A stretch of DNA of 64,000 nt from NCBI GenBank assembly GCA_045535305.1, contig JAZSLJ010000027.1:1-64000 (forward strand), given 5' to 3'. Positions 38,111 to 46,611 of this stretch are shown here, one piece after another (position 1 is the stretch's first letter; every line of letters starts with the position of its first letter). This DNA comes from UBA1081 sp045535305. GTDB lineage: Bacteria; Bacillota; Clostridia; Oscillospirales; Acutalibacteraceae. Both the position numbers and the translations under genes were made by a program. The notes beneath the pieces are model-generated. The model ran no database searches, was not told where the DNA came from, and worked only from the letters and a program-made list of their open reading frames with translations.

Positions 38111-40492
38111 ATGGAAAATCGACATCATAAAGCTTTGGAGCTTGATAAAGTGCTCGAAATGCTTGCTGTTTACACATGTTGTGCAGACAGCAGAGAGCTT
38201 GCACTTAATATCAAGCCCGAATCAGATATTACAATAGCAAAAGGAGAACTGAAAAAGACAGAGGATGCATTTATTCTGCTTGCAAAATACGGTTCGCCCT
38301 CTTTCGGCTCAGTCAAGAATGTTAATAACTCACTTGCAAGGGCAAATGCAGGCGGAGTTCTGACTGTGCGTGAATTTCTTGATATCGGTGAAAATCTGCG
38401 TGTTATAAGGTCGCTTAGTGAATGGAGGGCACGTCAGTCGGATGAAATATCATATTCTGTTGATGTGTATTTTAATTCTCTGCGTCCCAATAAATACCTT
38501 GAAACAAAAATAAGCTCCTGTTTCACTCTTGAAGAAGAAATAAGCGACAATGCTTCTCCCGCATTGGCTGATATAAGACGAAAAATGCGTCAGCAAAGTG
38601 CAAGAATCCGTGAAAAGCTTGACGGTATAATCCGTTCAACCACATATCAGAAATGCTTGCAGGATGCTATTGTAACACAGCGCAACGGCAGATTTGTTGT
38701 GCCTGTAAAATCGGAGTACCGTTCACAGATAGCAGGTCTTGTACACGATACATCTTCAAGCGGTGCAACCGTGTTTATTGAACCGATGTCTGTTGTTGAA
38801 GCAAACAATGAAATCAGAGTCTTGCAGGGCAAAGAAAAGGATGAAATAGAAAGAATCCTTACTGCTCTTTCTGCCGAGGCGGGAGAGTATGCGGACGAAA
38901 TCAAATACAGTTATGAAACTGTGCTTGAATTAAATGTTATTTTTTCTAAAGCACAGCTTGCATATAAAATGAAAGCATCAATGCCTGAGCTTAATAATGA
39001 CGGAATAACCGAGCTTAAAAAAGCAAGACATCCTTTGCTTGACCCTAAAAAGGTTGTACCTGTTGACATAAGATTAGGTCAGGACTTTGATACACTTGTG
39101 ATTACAGGCCCTAACACGGGCGGTAAAACTGTTTCAATCAAAACTCTCGGTCTGCTTACTCTTATGGCTATGTGCGGACTGATGATTCCCGTTGCAGACG
39201 GCAGTAAAATCAGCGTTTACAAAAACGTTTTTGCTGATATTGGCGATGAACAGAGTATAGAGCAGTCCCTTTCAACTTTTTCATCTCATATGGTGAATAT
39301 AGTTAATATAATGAAAAATGCAGATGATGAAAGTCTTGTGCTCATAGATGAGCTTGGCGCCGGTACAGACCCCGTTGAAGGTGCGGCACTTGCAATGGCG
39401 ATCCTTGAAAGACTTAAGCTTCAGGGGGCAAAGATTGCCGCGACCACTCATTATGCTGAGCTTAAAGCATATGCTCTTGATACTGTCGGTGTTGAAAACG
39501 GCAGTTGTGAGTTTGATGTGGCAACTCTTCGTCCTACTTACAGATTGCTTATCGGTATCCCCGGCAGGTCAAATGCTTTTGCTATTTCCGAAAAATTGGG
39601 AATTGACCCGCATGTTATTGAACGTGCTAAGGAGCTTGTTTCTGCTGAAAATACAAGATTTGAAGATGTTGTGGATTCACTTGAAGCAAGACGCCTTGAA
39701 ATGGAGAGAGAACGCAGTTTTGCTGAATCGCTCCGCCGCGAAAATGAGGAGCTCAGACGTCAGGCAGAGGCTAAGCTTAAGGATGTTGAAAAACTCAAGG
39801 AAAAAGAGATTCAAAGAGCACGATCCGAGGCAATGAGGCTTATCGAAAATGCAAAGCGTGAAGCAAACGCACTTATGATTGAAATAGAAAAAGCCAAAAA
39901 AGAACTCAAAGCAAGTAAAAATAATGCTGACGGACTCAATAAAATGCGTTCAGATTTAAGACGCGGTATCAGCAGTGTTGACGCCGCATCCGATCCTGTT
40001 ATTGATGAAACTGATGACGGATATGAATTGTCAAGACCTTTACAGGTTGGTGATACCGTTAAAATTGCAGGTATGGGCAGTGAGGGTGTTTTACTTTCCA
40101 TATCCGATAAAAACGGGAATGCGGAAATTCAGGTCGGCAGCATAAAAATGCGTGTAAAGGTTTCGGACTTGCGTCTTATCGAAAAGCCTAAACAGAAAAA
40201 GAATGATACCCGTATCAAAAAGGGTACGGAAAGCAGATTGACCGCCGCATCCGATACACGCTGTGATTTAAGAGGACAGACTGTTGAAGAAGCTATTCTG
40301 ACTGTTGACTTGTTTATAGATAATATGGTTATGTCGGGTCTTAATGAGGTAACCGTAATTCACGGTAAGGGTACAGGTGCTTTAAGAGCCGCTATACAAC
40401 AGCATCTTAAAAAGCATCCGCAGGTAAAATCCTACCGTCTGGGTACATTCGGCGAGGGTGAAAACGGCGTTACAATCGTTACGCTTAAATAA
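38111..40492 (+). CDS. mutS2: Endonuclease MutS2
   Basis: A 793-residue MutS paralogue. MutS2 proteins suppress homologous recombination and, in Bacillus, help rescue collided ribosomes. Landmarks: core region with AGLVHDTSSSGATVFIEPM near residue 210, Walker A GPNTGGKTVSIKT near 333, Walker B LVLIDELGAGTDPVEGAAL near 410, a Lys/Glu-rich coiled coil at 520-620, and a C-terminal Smr nuclease domain (716-793) with CDLRGQTVEEA and VIHGKGTGALR. The ATG at 38111 follows GGTGAT; an upstream in-frame start overlaps the palindromic leader and is unlikely. It lacks the mismatch-recognition domain, as normal for MutS2. Confidence 0.96.
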   Translation: MENRHHKALELDKVLEMLAVYTCCADSRELALNIKPESDITIAKGELKKTEDAFILLAKYGSPSFGSVKNVNNSLARANAGGVLTVREFLDIGENLRVIRSLSEWRARQSDEISYSVDVYFNSLRPNKYLETKISSCFTLEEEISDNASPALADIRRKMRQQSARIREKLDGIIRSTTYQKCLQDAIVTQRNGRFVVPVKSEYRSQIAGLVHDTSSSGATVFIEPMSVVEANNEIRVLQGKEKDEIERILTALSAEAGEYADEIKYSYETVLELNVIFSKAQLAYKMKASMPELNNDGITELKKARHPLLDPKKVVPVDIRLGQDFDTLVITGPNTGGKTVSIKTLGLLTLMAMCGLMIPVADGSKISVYKNVFADIGDEQSIEQSLSTFSSHMVNIVNIMKNADDESLVLIDELGAGTDPVEGAALAMAILERLKLQGAKIAATTHYAELKAYALDTVGVENGSCEFDVATLRPTYRLLIGIPGRSNAFAISEKLGIDPHVIERAKELVSAENTRFEDVVDSLEARRLEMERERSFAESLRRENEELRRQAEAKLKDVEKLKEKEIQRARSEAMRLIENAKREANALMIEIEKAKKELKASKNNADGLNKMRSDLRRGISSVDAASDPVIDETDDGYELSRPLQVGDTVKIAGMGSEGVLLSISDKNGNAEIQVGSIKMRVKVSDLRLIEKPKQKKNDTRIKKGTESRLTAASDTRCDLRGQTVEEAILTVDLFIDNMVMSGLNEVTVIHGKGTGALRAAIQQHLKKHPQVKSYRLGTFGEGENGVTIVTLK

Positions 40493-40495
40493 AAA

Positions 40496-40527
40496 ATGGG
40501 TGTTAAGGTCTAAACCTTTGCACCCAT
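40496..40527 (+). terminator. Terminator after mutS2
   Basis: ATGGGTG..AAGGT and ACCTTTGCACCCAT arms form a long stem with one mismatched position; A/T-rich sequence follows. Confidence 0.7.
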
Positions 40528-40560
40528 AAAAAATAATTACGAAAAAAGTGAAAAAAGCTC

Positions 40561-40589
40561 TTGACATTTGACTGACGGTTTAGTATAAT
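40561..40589 (+). promoter_or_regulatory. Consensus promoter of the ylxM-ffh operon
   Basis: TTGACA (40561-40566), 17-bp spacer, TATAAT (40584-40589). Confidence 0.9.
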
Positions 40590-40638
40590 ACTCACCTGTA
40601 AAGCATAAAATCTTTACATCATGTAAGGGGTGAATCAA

Positions 40639-41010
40639 ATGGCTAAAAATCTTAAAATGATCATGTTACTCGATTTTTACGGTGAAATGCTTACCGAAAA
40701 ACAGCGTGATTTTCTTGATTTTTATTATAATGATGATTTATCTCTTGCAGAAATTGCCGAGAATGTGGGTATTACAAGACAGGGCGTCAGAGATGCTATA
40801 AAAAGAGCTGAAGGTCAGTTGCTTGAAATGGAAGCAAGGCTCGGTTTTGTTAATCGTTTTGAATACATTAACGGTGCTCTTTCCGTTATCAGTCAGAAAG
40901 CAGCGGCAATTAATGAAGAAAATCTCAAATGCGGTTTGTCAAGAACAATCAACGATCTGACAGTTGAAATTCAGTCCCTTTGTGCTGAACTTGCAGACCC
41001 AGAGGTTTAA
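40639..41010 (+). CDS. ylxM: YlxM, SRP-associated HTH protein
   Basis: A 123-residue helical protein of the UPF0122/YlxM family, which enhances the SRP-FtsY GTPase cycle in some Firmicutes. It contains an HTH of the sigma-70 region 4 type: MLTEKQRDFLDFYYNDDLSLAEIAENVGITRQGVRDAIKRAE (in pieces, about residues 15-56). The ATG at 40639 follows AAGGGGTG; an in-frame GTG at 40630 overlaps the ribosome-binding site. The gene starts the unit with ffh, 13 bases upstream of it, the standard arrangement in Firmicutes. Confidence 0.93.
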   Translation: MAKNLKMIMLLDFYGEMLTEKQRDFLDFYYNDDLSLAEIAENVGITRQGVRDAIKRAEGQLLEMEARLGFVNRFEYINGALSVISQKAAAINEENLKCGLSRTINDLTVEIQSLCAELADPEV

Positions 41011-41023
41011 ATGAGGTAATTAA

Positions 41024-42382
41024 ATGGCATTTGAAGGTCTTTCAGACAGACTTGATTCCGCGTTTAAAAAACTAAGAAGCAAGGGAAGTCTTAATGAATC
41101 CGATGTTAAAGAGGCAATGCGAGAGGTTCGTCTTGCTTTGCTTGAAGCTGACGTCAGCTATAAAGTTGCTAAGGATTTTACCAACTCCGTTACCGAAAAG
41201 GCAATCGGCGCAAAAGTAATGGAAAGCCTTACACCCTCACAAATGGTTATTAAAATCGTTAATGAGGAATTAACTGCTCTTATGGGCGGAACACAGGCAA
41301 AACTTGCAAATGCGGCACATCCGCCTACAATCGTTATGATGTGCGGATTGCAGGGTTCGGGTAAAACAACCCATAGCGCAAAAATTACAAAAATGCTTAA
41401 AGGTCAGGGGCACAGACCTCTTCTGGTTGCCTGCGACGTTTACAGACCTGCGGCTATTAAACAGCTGCAGATAGTTGGTGAGCAAGCAGGTGTTCCTGTT
41501 TTTGAAATGGGTAACACAAACCCTGTCTTGATTGCAAAAGAAGCAGTTAAGCTTGCCAAAGATAAAGGTTATGACTATGTTTTCCTTGATACTGCAGGCC
41601 GTCTTCACGTTGATGAAGAACTTATGCAGGAGCTTAAAAACATTAAGTCAGAGGTTAAACCTCACGAGATTCTCCTTGTTGTTGACTCAATGACAGGTCA
41701 GGATGCCGTTAACGTTGCAACATCATTCAATGATGCGTTAGGTATTGACGGTCTTGTTCTTACAAAGCTTGACGGTGATACACGAGGCGGTGCGGCACTT
41801 TCTGCAAGAGCAGTTACAGGTAAGCCCATTAAGTTCTCCGGTGTCGGTGAAAAGCTTGATGATCTTGAGGTATTCCATCCCGAGCGCATGGCATCAAGAA
41901 TCCTCGGTATGGGCGACGTTCTTTCACTCATTGAAAAGGCTGAACAGACTCTTGATGAAAAAAAGGCTCTCGAACTTGAGGAAAAGCTTCGTAAAAACAA
42001 ATTTGACCTTAACGATTTGCTTGATCAGTTTACCGAAATCAAAAAAATGGGTTCAATGAAGGATCTTCTTTCAATGATTCCCGGTGTAGGTAAAAAAATC
42101 AAGGATGCGGATATTGATGACCGTCAGCTTGACAAAACTGCGGCTATCATTCATTCAATGACTCCTAAAGAGAGAGCAAATCCCGACATAATCAACCCTT
42201 CGAGAAAACGCAGAATCGCAGCAGGTTGCGGTATGCAGGTTGAGGATGTCAATAAATTACTTGCTCAGTACCGTCAGATGCAGAAAATGTTTAAGCAGAT
42301 GTCCGGTAAGGGCGGTAAAAAGAAAATGCGTAAATTACAGGGAATGATGGGCGGCGGCGGTTTCCCCGGTATGCCCATGTAA
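41024..42382 (+). CDS. ffh: Signal recognition particle protein Ffh
   Basis: SRP54-type GTPase that binds the signal sequence of nascent membrane proteins with SRP RNA and docks to FtsY. The 452 residues comprise the N domain (1-85), the G domain with GLQGSGKTTHSAKI near residue 106, DVYRPAAIKQL, LDTAGRLHVDEEL near 188 and TKLDGDTRGGAA near 246, and a methionine-rich M domain (about 325-452) with RRIAAGCG (RNA-contact region) and MQKMFKQMSGKGGKKKM. The SRP RNA gene was not seen in the window. Between YlxM and S16 as expected. Confidence 0.97.
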   Translation: MAFEGLSDRLDSAFKKLRSKGSLNESDVKEAMREVRLALLEADVSYKVAKDFTNSVTEKAIGAKVMESLTPSQMVIKIVNEELTALMGGTQAKLANAAHPPTIVMMCGLQGSGKTTHSAKITKMLKGQGHRPLLVACDVYRPAAIKQLQIVGEQAGVPVFEMGNTNPVLIAKEAVKLAKDKGYDYVFLDTAGRLHVDEELMQELKNIKSEVKPHEILLVVDSMTGQDAVNVATSFNDALGIDGLVLTKLDGDTRGGAALSARAVTGKPIKFSGVGEKLDDLEVFHPERMASRILGMGDVLSLIEKAEQTLDEKKALELEEKLRKNKFDLNDLLDQFTEIKKMGSMKDLLSMIPGVGKKIKDADIDDRQLDKTAAIIHSMTPKERANPDIINPSRKRRIAAGCGMQVEDVNKLLAQYRQMQKMFKQMSGKGGKKKMRKLQGMMGGGGFPGMPM

Positions 42383-42454
42383 CAAAGGTTTCACAACACA
42401 ATAGTGTTTGAACATATATTTTTTTGTATATTATATTTTTGGAGGTAAATTCAA

Positions 42455-42700
42455 ATGGCAGTAAAAATTCGTCTTCGTCGTATGGGTGCAAAGAAAGCTC
42501 CCTTCTATCGTGTAGTGGTAGCAGATTCAAGATATCCCCGTGACGGCAGATTCATTGAGGAGATTGGTTACTACAACCCCACAACAGAGCCCGCAACTGT
42601 AAAAATTGATGCAGAAGCAGCTAAAAAGTGGATCGGTAACGGTGCACAGCCCACCGATACTGTAAGAGATCTTCTTAAAAAACAGGGTGTAATCGACTGA
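42455..42700 (+). CDS. rpsP: 30S ribosomal protein S16
   Basis: An 81-residue ribosomal protein of the small subunit body. VKIRLRRMGAKKAPFYRVVVADSR and the following RDGRFIEEIGYYNP are the classic S16 start. GGAGG lies 9 bases before the ATG. Typical order here would be ffh-rpsP-khpA-rimM-trmD-rplS; in this genome the run ends after khpA with a terminator. Confidence 0.98.
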   Translation: MAVKIRLRRMGAKKAPFYRVVVADSRYPRDGRFIEEIGYYNPTTEPATVKIDAEAAKKWIGNGAQPTDTVRDLLKKQGVID

Positions 42701-42742
42701 TAAAAAAAGTTGTTACAACTAAATTTTTCAGGAGGAAATAAA

Positions 42743-42976
42743 ATGGAAGAGTTACTTGTTTCTATTGCGCAGGGTCTTGTTGACGAGCCTTCAGCCGTTA
42801 ACGTAACAGTTGATCCCGCTAATGAGGAAGGAATTACTGTTTATCATCTTCATGTTGCAGCTGACGACATGGGCCGAGTAATCGGCAAGCAGGGAAGAAT
42901 TGCAAAGGCAATCAGAACTGTTATGAGAGCAACTGCAAACCGCAAGGATATGAAGATTCAGGTTGAAATCGACTAA
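42743..42976 (+). CDS. khpA: KH-domain RNA-binding protein KhpA
   Basis: A 77-residue single KH-domain protein. KhpA acts with KhpB (Jag/EloR) as an RNA-binding pair that influences cell elongation and division in Firmicutes. The GxxG loop is in MGRVIGKQGRIAKAIRTVM near residue 53. The ATG at 42743 is set by AGGAGG eight bases upstream; the frame is open further upstream but lacks a start site. Terminator follows. Confidence 0.95.
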   Translation: MEELLVSIAQGLVDEPSAVNVTVDPANEEGITVYHLHVAADDMGRVIGKQGRIAKAIRTVMRATANRKDMKIQVEID

Positions 42977-42996
42977 TTAAACAGGCAAAAAAAATT

Positions 42997-43028
42997 ACGG
43001 AAGCTGTAAAAGGCTTCCGTTTTTTTTA
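42997..43028 (+). terminator. Terminator after khpA
   Basis: ACGGAAGC, TGTAAAAG loop, GCTTCCGT, then seven T. Confidence 0.9.
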
Positions 43029-43032
43029 GATG

Positions 43033-43548
43033 TTATTTGATTTTATTTCTTGAATTAACCATTTTGTTATTAATGAAATTTATAAATTCAACTTGTTCCT
43101 GTAAGCTTTCAATATTATTACTTACAAAGATTTTCGTTTTACTGTTTGTTATAGAAAAAACATAATAATTATTTGTCTTTTTTACAGATTTGATCTGTTC
43201 ATATTCAATTCTGAGTTCCTCTTTTGATTGAATATTTTTGTCAACAAAACAGTCTTCATAAAAATATGTTTCCCATATTTCATCTGAATAGAACAATCTG
43301 TTGTATTCGCGTATTCTTGATTTTGCATATGTATAAGGCCTGATGATATAACCGATTACGATAATTATAAGCAATCCTGCATAAATCAGACTGATTTCAT
43401 TAGTATAATATGTCCAGTATATATTGTAGGAAATAGCAATCAGAAACAAAATCAGATAGAAAATATGATATCTTAGTGAAATATTTCTGTATATTTCCCG
43501 TTCGTTTATTTCCGAGATTGTGTTTGTGCATTTGAATAATGGGTTCAT
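43033..43548 (-). CDS. YcxB-like membrane protein
   Basis: A 171-residue protein with two adjacent membrane segments (about residues 30-48 and 52-70, FYLILFLIAISYNIYWTYY and ISLIYAGLLIIIVIGYII), then a cytoplasmic domain of the YcxB-like type: YFYEDCFVDKNIQSKEELRIEYEQIKSVKKTNNYYVFSI in pieces, with the expected Y..I..V pattern, ending VEFINFINNKM. No function is known for the family. It is convergent with khpA, and a GAGG motif lies before the start. The stretch just upstream holds a fragment of the MITE-like repeat. Confidence 0.8.
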   Translation of the reverse strand: MNPLFKCTNTISEINEREIYRNISLRYHIFYLILFLIAISYNIYWTYYTNEISLIYAGLLIIIVIGYIIRPYTYAKSRIREYNRLFYSDEIWETYFYEDCFVDKNIQSKEELRIEYEQIKSVKKTNNYYVFSITNSKTKIFVSNNIESLQEQVEFINFINNKMVNSRNKIK

Positions 43549-43572
43549 AATTTTTACCTCCTTGATTTATAT

Positions 43573-43603
43573 TAGGGTTAAAGGGCAGAGTCCTTTCCGA
43601 ACT
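43573..43603. repeat. Core fragment of the MITE-like repeat (copy 3)
   Basis: GGGTTAAAGGGCAGAGTCCTTTCC-type hairpin matching the core of the copies at 15-37 and 29496-29520; flanking arms are absent. Confidence 0.55.
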
Positions 43604-43612
43604 TGCGGATGA

Positions 43613-44053
43613 TTAAAGGTATTTCTGATATTCTTCAACAGCTTTTTTGTCGCATCTTTCATTTTCGGGATGTCCCGCGTGCCCCTTTATCCAGTTAAAT
43701 TCTACGTTGTGCTTTGCAAGAAGCTGTAACAATTCTTCCCACATTTCGGAATTAAGAGCAGGCTTGCCGTCGCTTTTTTTCCATCCCTTTTTTTTCCAGG
43801 AGTATACCCAACCTTTTATAACTGCATCACAGACATATTTTGAGTCAGATACTATTGTAACATCACACGGACGGTTTAAGGCTTTAAGACCTTCAATAAC
43901 AGCGGTAAGCTCCATTCTGTTGTTTGTTGTGTTTGCACTGCCGCCCGAGATTTCTTTTTCATATTTTCCGCATCTTAATATTGCACACCATCCGCCGGGG
44001 CCGGGGTTGCCTGAGCAAGCTCCGTCGGTGTAAATAATAACTTTATCTGCCAT
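43613..44053 (-). CDS. rnhA: Ribonuclease HI
   Basis: Cuts the RNA strand of RNA-DNA hybrids. The 146 residues carry every catalytic residue of the bacterial enzyme: D10 in IYTDGACSGNPGPGGW, E48 in NRMELTAVIEGL, D70 in VSDSKYV, H125 in KGHAGHPENERCD and D135 just after it. The basic handle WKKKGWKKSDGKP is present as in the E. coli enzyme. GGAG precedes the ATG at 44053. Single gene, divergent from the nucleotidyltransferase fusion. Confidence 0.97.
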   Translation of the reverse strand: MADKVIIYTDGACSGNPGPGGWCAILRCGKYEKEISGGSANTTNNRMELTAVIEGLKALNRPCDVTIVSDSKYVCDAVIKGWVYSWKKKGWKKSDGKPALNSEMWEELLQLLAKHNVEFNWIKGHAGHPENERCDKKAVEEYQKYL

Positions 44054-44180
44054 AATTTTCTCCTCAATATTATTGTTTAGATTGTATCAAAAAATTATGA
44101 TTTTGTAAACATAAAAAATGATTATTTTTACTATCTCGGCAAATAATATATTTGTAAAATTTTTACCGAGGAGAATTATT

Positions 44181-46499
44181 ATGAAAGCAGTAGTTATGGC
44201 AGGCGGAGAAGGCACACGATTGAGACCTTTGACCTGTACCACACCTAAACCGATGATAAAAATCATGGGTAAACCTGTGATTGGTTATATTCTGGATTTG
44301 CTTGTTGATAACGGATTTGATGAAATTGCCGTAACCGTAAGATATAAATCGGAAGAAATTGAAAATTATATTGAATCTTTGAGAAAGGGCAGAAATAAGA
44401 TATATTGCGTAGAGGAAAGTCATGCACTCGGAACTGCAGGATGTGTAAAAAATGCCGCAAAATGTTGGAATGAGCCTTTTCTTGTTATAAGCGGAGACTG
44501 CATATGTGATTTTAATCTGTCTGAAATTATGAAAAAGCATAAATCAGTTATGGCAGATACAACTATAGTATGTAAAAAGGTTGATAACACAGGAGAATAC
44601 GGTACCGTTTTGCTTGATGAAAACAGCAGAATCGAATCATTCTGCGAAAAGCCTGATTGGCGTCATGCATCATCGGATGTGGCAAATACAGGAATCTATG
44701 TTATAAATCCTGCTGTACTTGATACTGTTCCCGATAAAGATTCATACGATTTTGCATGTGATCTGTTTCCCTCAATGTTAAAATCGGGTAAAAGACTGTT
44801 CAGTGTTGTGTCAGACGGATATTGGTGTGATATCGGTGATTTTAAAAGCCTGAGAAAATGCTTTGCTGATATAATGGATCATAAAGTAAACATTTCTGTT
44901 CCTAAGGTAAAAAAAGGTATTTTTCTTAAAAACGGATTACCGTACGGAGAATATGATATTATTCCGCCTGTATATATCGGCAAAAATGTTACAATCGGAC
45001 GAGGGAGCATTATAGGTCCGTATACTGCTATTGAAGATAACTGCTTTATAGGCGAAAATTCAAGAGTTAAAAAAACTGTTGTTATGCAAAATTCTTCTGT
45101 CGGTGATAATTGCGATACTATCGGTTCTGTCATAGGCGAAAAATGTGTTATAAAAGCAAACAGTATTAGTCTTGAGGGTAGTTGTATCGGTAACGGTTGT
45201 ATTATAGGCAGCGGTTCAACAGTATCTAATAATGTTCTTGTCTGGCCCGAAAAAAAGATTCCTTACCGAAGTGTTATATTAAGTAATCTGCGCGACGGAA
45301 AAACCGAGTATGACCTTATCGGCGAAAACGGAATAAGCGGTGAAACTTTTACAGAAATTTCATGCGAAAAATGCTGTCGGCTGGGTGAAGCTCTTGCAGG
45401 GTCCTCATTCGGTAAGAATATCGGTATAGGTTACGATGCTTCAAAATCGTCAAAAGCTCTGGCTATGGCTGTTATGTCAGGTCTTATTGCAGGCGGAAGC
45501 AAAATTTCCGACTACGGTGAGTGTATTGAAAGTCAGATGCCGTTTTTTGTGTCTTTTTGTGCCCTTGACAGCGGAATTTATATATGCTCAAATCCGAAAA
45601 CTACTCATATCAGTCTGTTCGGACAGTATGGCTTACCTATGTACAGAAAATATGAACGGGAGCTTGAAAACAGGTATAAACGCAGTGATTTCAGATGTTG
45701 TAACGGCGTAGAATGTAATGAGATACACGATATGAGCTCCGTAAGTGATATATACGAAGGTCAGCTTATATCTTCGGCAGGCAGTAATATTTCGGGAGCT
45801 GCTGCAACAATCAAATCACCGAATCCCATGATTAAAAGGCTTGTAGATAAGTGCTTTTATCTGCTCGGTTGTGTAAAGAAAGACAGTCCGGAATTTTTGG
45901 TTGACTATGCAGGAAAAACAGTATCGGCAAAAGATGAACGCGGAGACACCGTTATGCACGATAAGCTCCTTACTTTGTGTGCTGTTCATACACTTGCAGA
46001 CGGATATGATATTGCTGTACCTTTTGATGCACCCGCTTGTATTGATACACTTGGTGAAAAGTACGGGCAGGAAGTGTACAGAATCGGTGAATCATCTATG
46101 ACAGAATACAGTCAGAGTATTGCTTCTTGTGCAAGACATTGTATGTGGGCATTTGATGCTGTTGCATTATGCTTTAAAGTTATTGGTTTAATACGAAATG
46201 AACAAAAACAGATTTTTGAGCTGATTAAAGATATTCCGAATTATTCAATTAAAACAAGGATAATCGCTCCCGATATTTCACCTGCAAAGCTTGCATCGGT
46301 TCTTAAAATCACAACGGGAAATGACACTCAAGGACTCAGAAAATCTGTTAAAAACGGTTATGTAACGCTTTACGGAACAGGAGCAGGACGTCTTATAAAA
46401 ATTATTGCAGAAGCTGATACAATGGAAGCCGCAGAGGAAATTTGTATCGATACGGAAAATAAAATCAACTCTAATGGTATTGACATATTTAATCAATGA
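44181..46499 (+). CDS. Sugar nucleotidyltransferase fused to a phosphohexomutase-like domain
   Basis: A 772-residue two-part enzyme. Residues 1-235 are a nucleotidyltransferase (MAGGEGTRLRPLT at 7-19, ISGDCICDFNLSE near 103, ANTGIYVI near 170); residues 255-375 are left-handed beta-helix hexapeptide repeats (IGRGSIIGPYTAIEDNCFIG). Residues 395-772 are alpha-D-phosphohexomutase-like. The architecture matches mannose-1-phosphate guanylyltransferase/phosphomannomutase fusions. In the mutase half the serine loop TASHNP is replaced by YICSNPKTTH (about 467) and the DGDGDR metal loop by KDERGDTV (about 583), so mutase activity is doubtful. The ATG at 44181 follows GAGGAG. Confidence 0.85.
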   Translation: MKAVVMAGGEGTRLRPLTCTTPKPMIKIMGKPVIGYILDLLVDNGFDEIAVTVRYKSEEIENYIESLRKGRNKIYCVEESHALGTAGCVKNAAKCWNEPFLVISGDCICDFNLSEIMKKHKSVMADTTIVCKKVDNTGEYGTVLLDENSRIESFCEKPDWRHASSDVANTGIYVINPAVLDTVPDKDSYDFACDLFPSMLKSGKRLFSVVSDGYWCDIGDFKSLRKCFADIMDHKVNISVPKVKKGIFLKNGLPYGEYDIIPPVYIGKNVTIGRGSIIGPYTAIEDNCFIGENSRVKKTVVMQNSSVGDNCDTIGSVIGEKCVIKANSISLEGSCIGNGCIIGSGSTVSNNVLVWPEKKIPYRSVILSNLRDGKTEYDLIGENGISGETFTEISCEKCCRLGEALAGSSFGKNIGIGYDASKSSKALAMAVMSGLIAGGSKISDYGECIESQMPFFVSFCALDSGIYICSNPKTTHISLFGQYGLPMYRKYERELENRYKRSDFRCCNGVECNEIHDMSSVSDIYEGQLISSAGSNISGAAATIKSPNPMIKRLVDKCFYLLGCVKKDSPEFLVDYAGKTVSAKDERGDTVMHDKLLTLCAVHTLADGYDIAVPFDAPACIDTLGEKYGQEVYRIGESSMTEYSQSIASCARHCMWAFDAVALCFKVIGLIRNEQKQIFELIKDIPNYSIKTRIIAPDISPAKLASVLKITTGNDTQGLRKSVKNGYVTLYGTGAGRLIKIIAEADTMEAAEEICIDTENKINSNGIDIFNQ

Positions 46500-46508
46500 G
46501 TGTAAAAT
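46480..46508 (+). promoter_or_regulatory. Promoter of the RNase J operon
   Basis: TTGACA (46480-46485, inside the 3' end of the preceding gene), 17-bp spacer, TAAAAT (46503-46508). Confidence 0.7.
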
Positions 46509-46547
46509 AACAATAATATGGCTTACTATGTTTAAAAATAAATAAAT

Positions 46548-46578
46548 GTGAATTTTTGCCCTTCTGAGGGCTTACATA
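46548..46578 (+). other. Leader stem-loop of the RNase J gene
   Basis: ATGT.AA..GCCC and GGGC..TTACAT arms around TTCTGA, in the 5' untranslated region. There is no strong T-run, so it is more likely an mRNA structure than a terminator. Confidence 0.4.
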
Positions 46579-46611
46579 TTTCTTAAAATTTTATGTATAA
46601 AGGAGAGTTAA

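Noticed and set aside
44181..46499. A plain phosphomannomutase/guanylyltransferase call
   Set aside because: Mutase motifs are not intact, so only the nucleotidyltransferase half is asserted.
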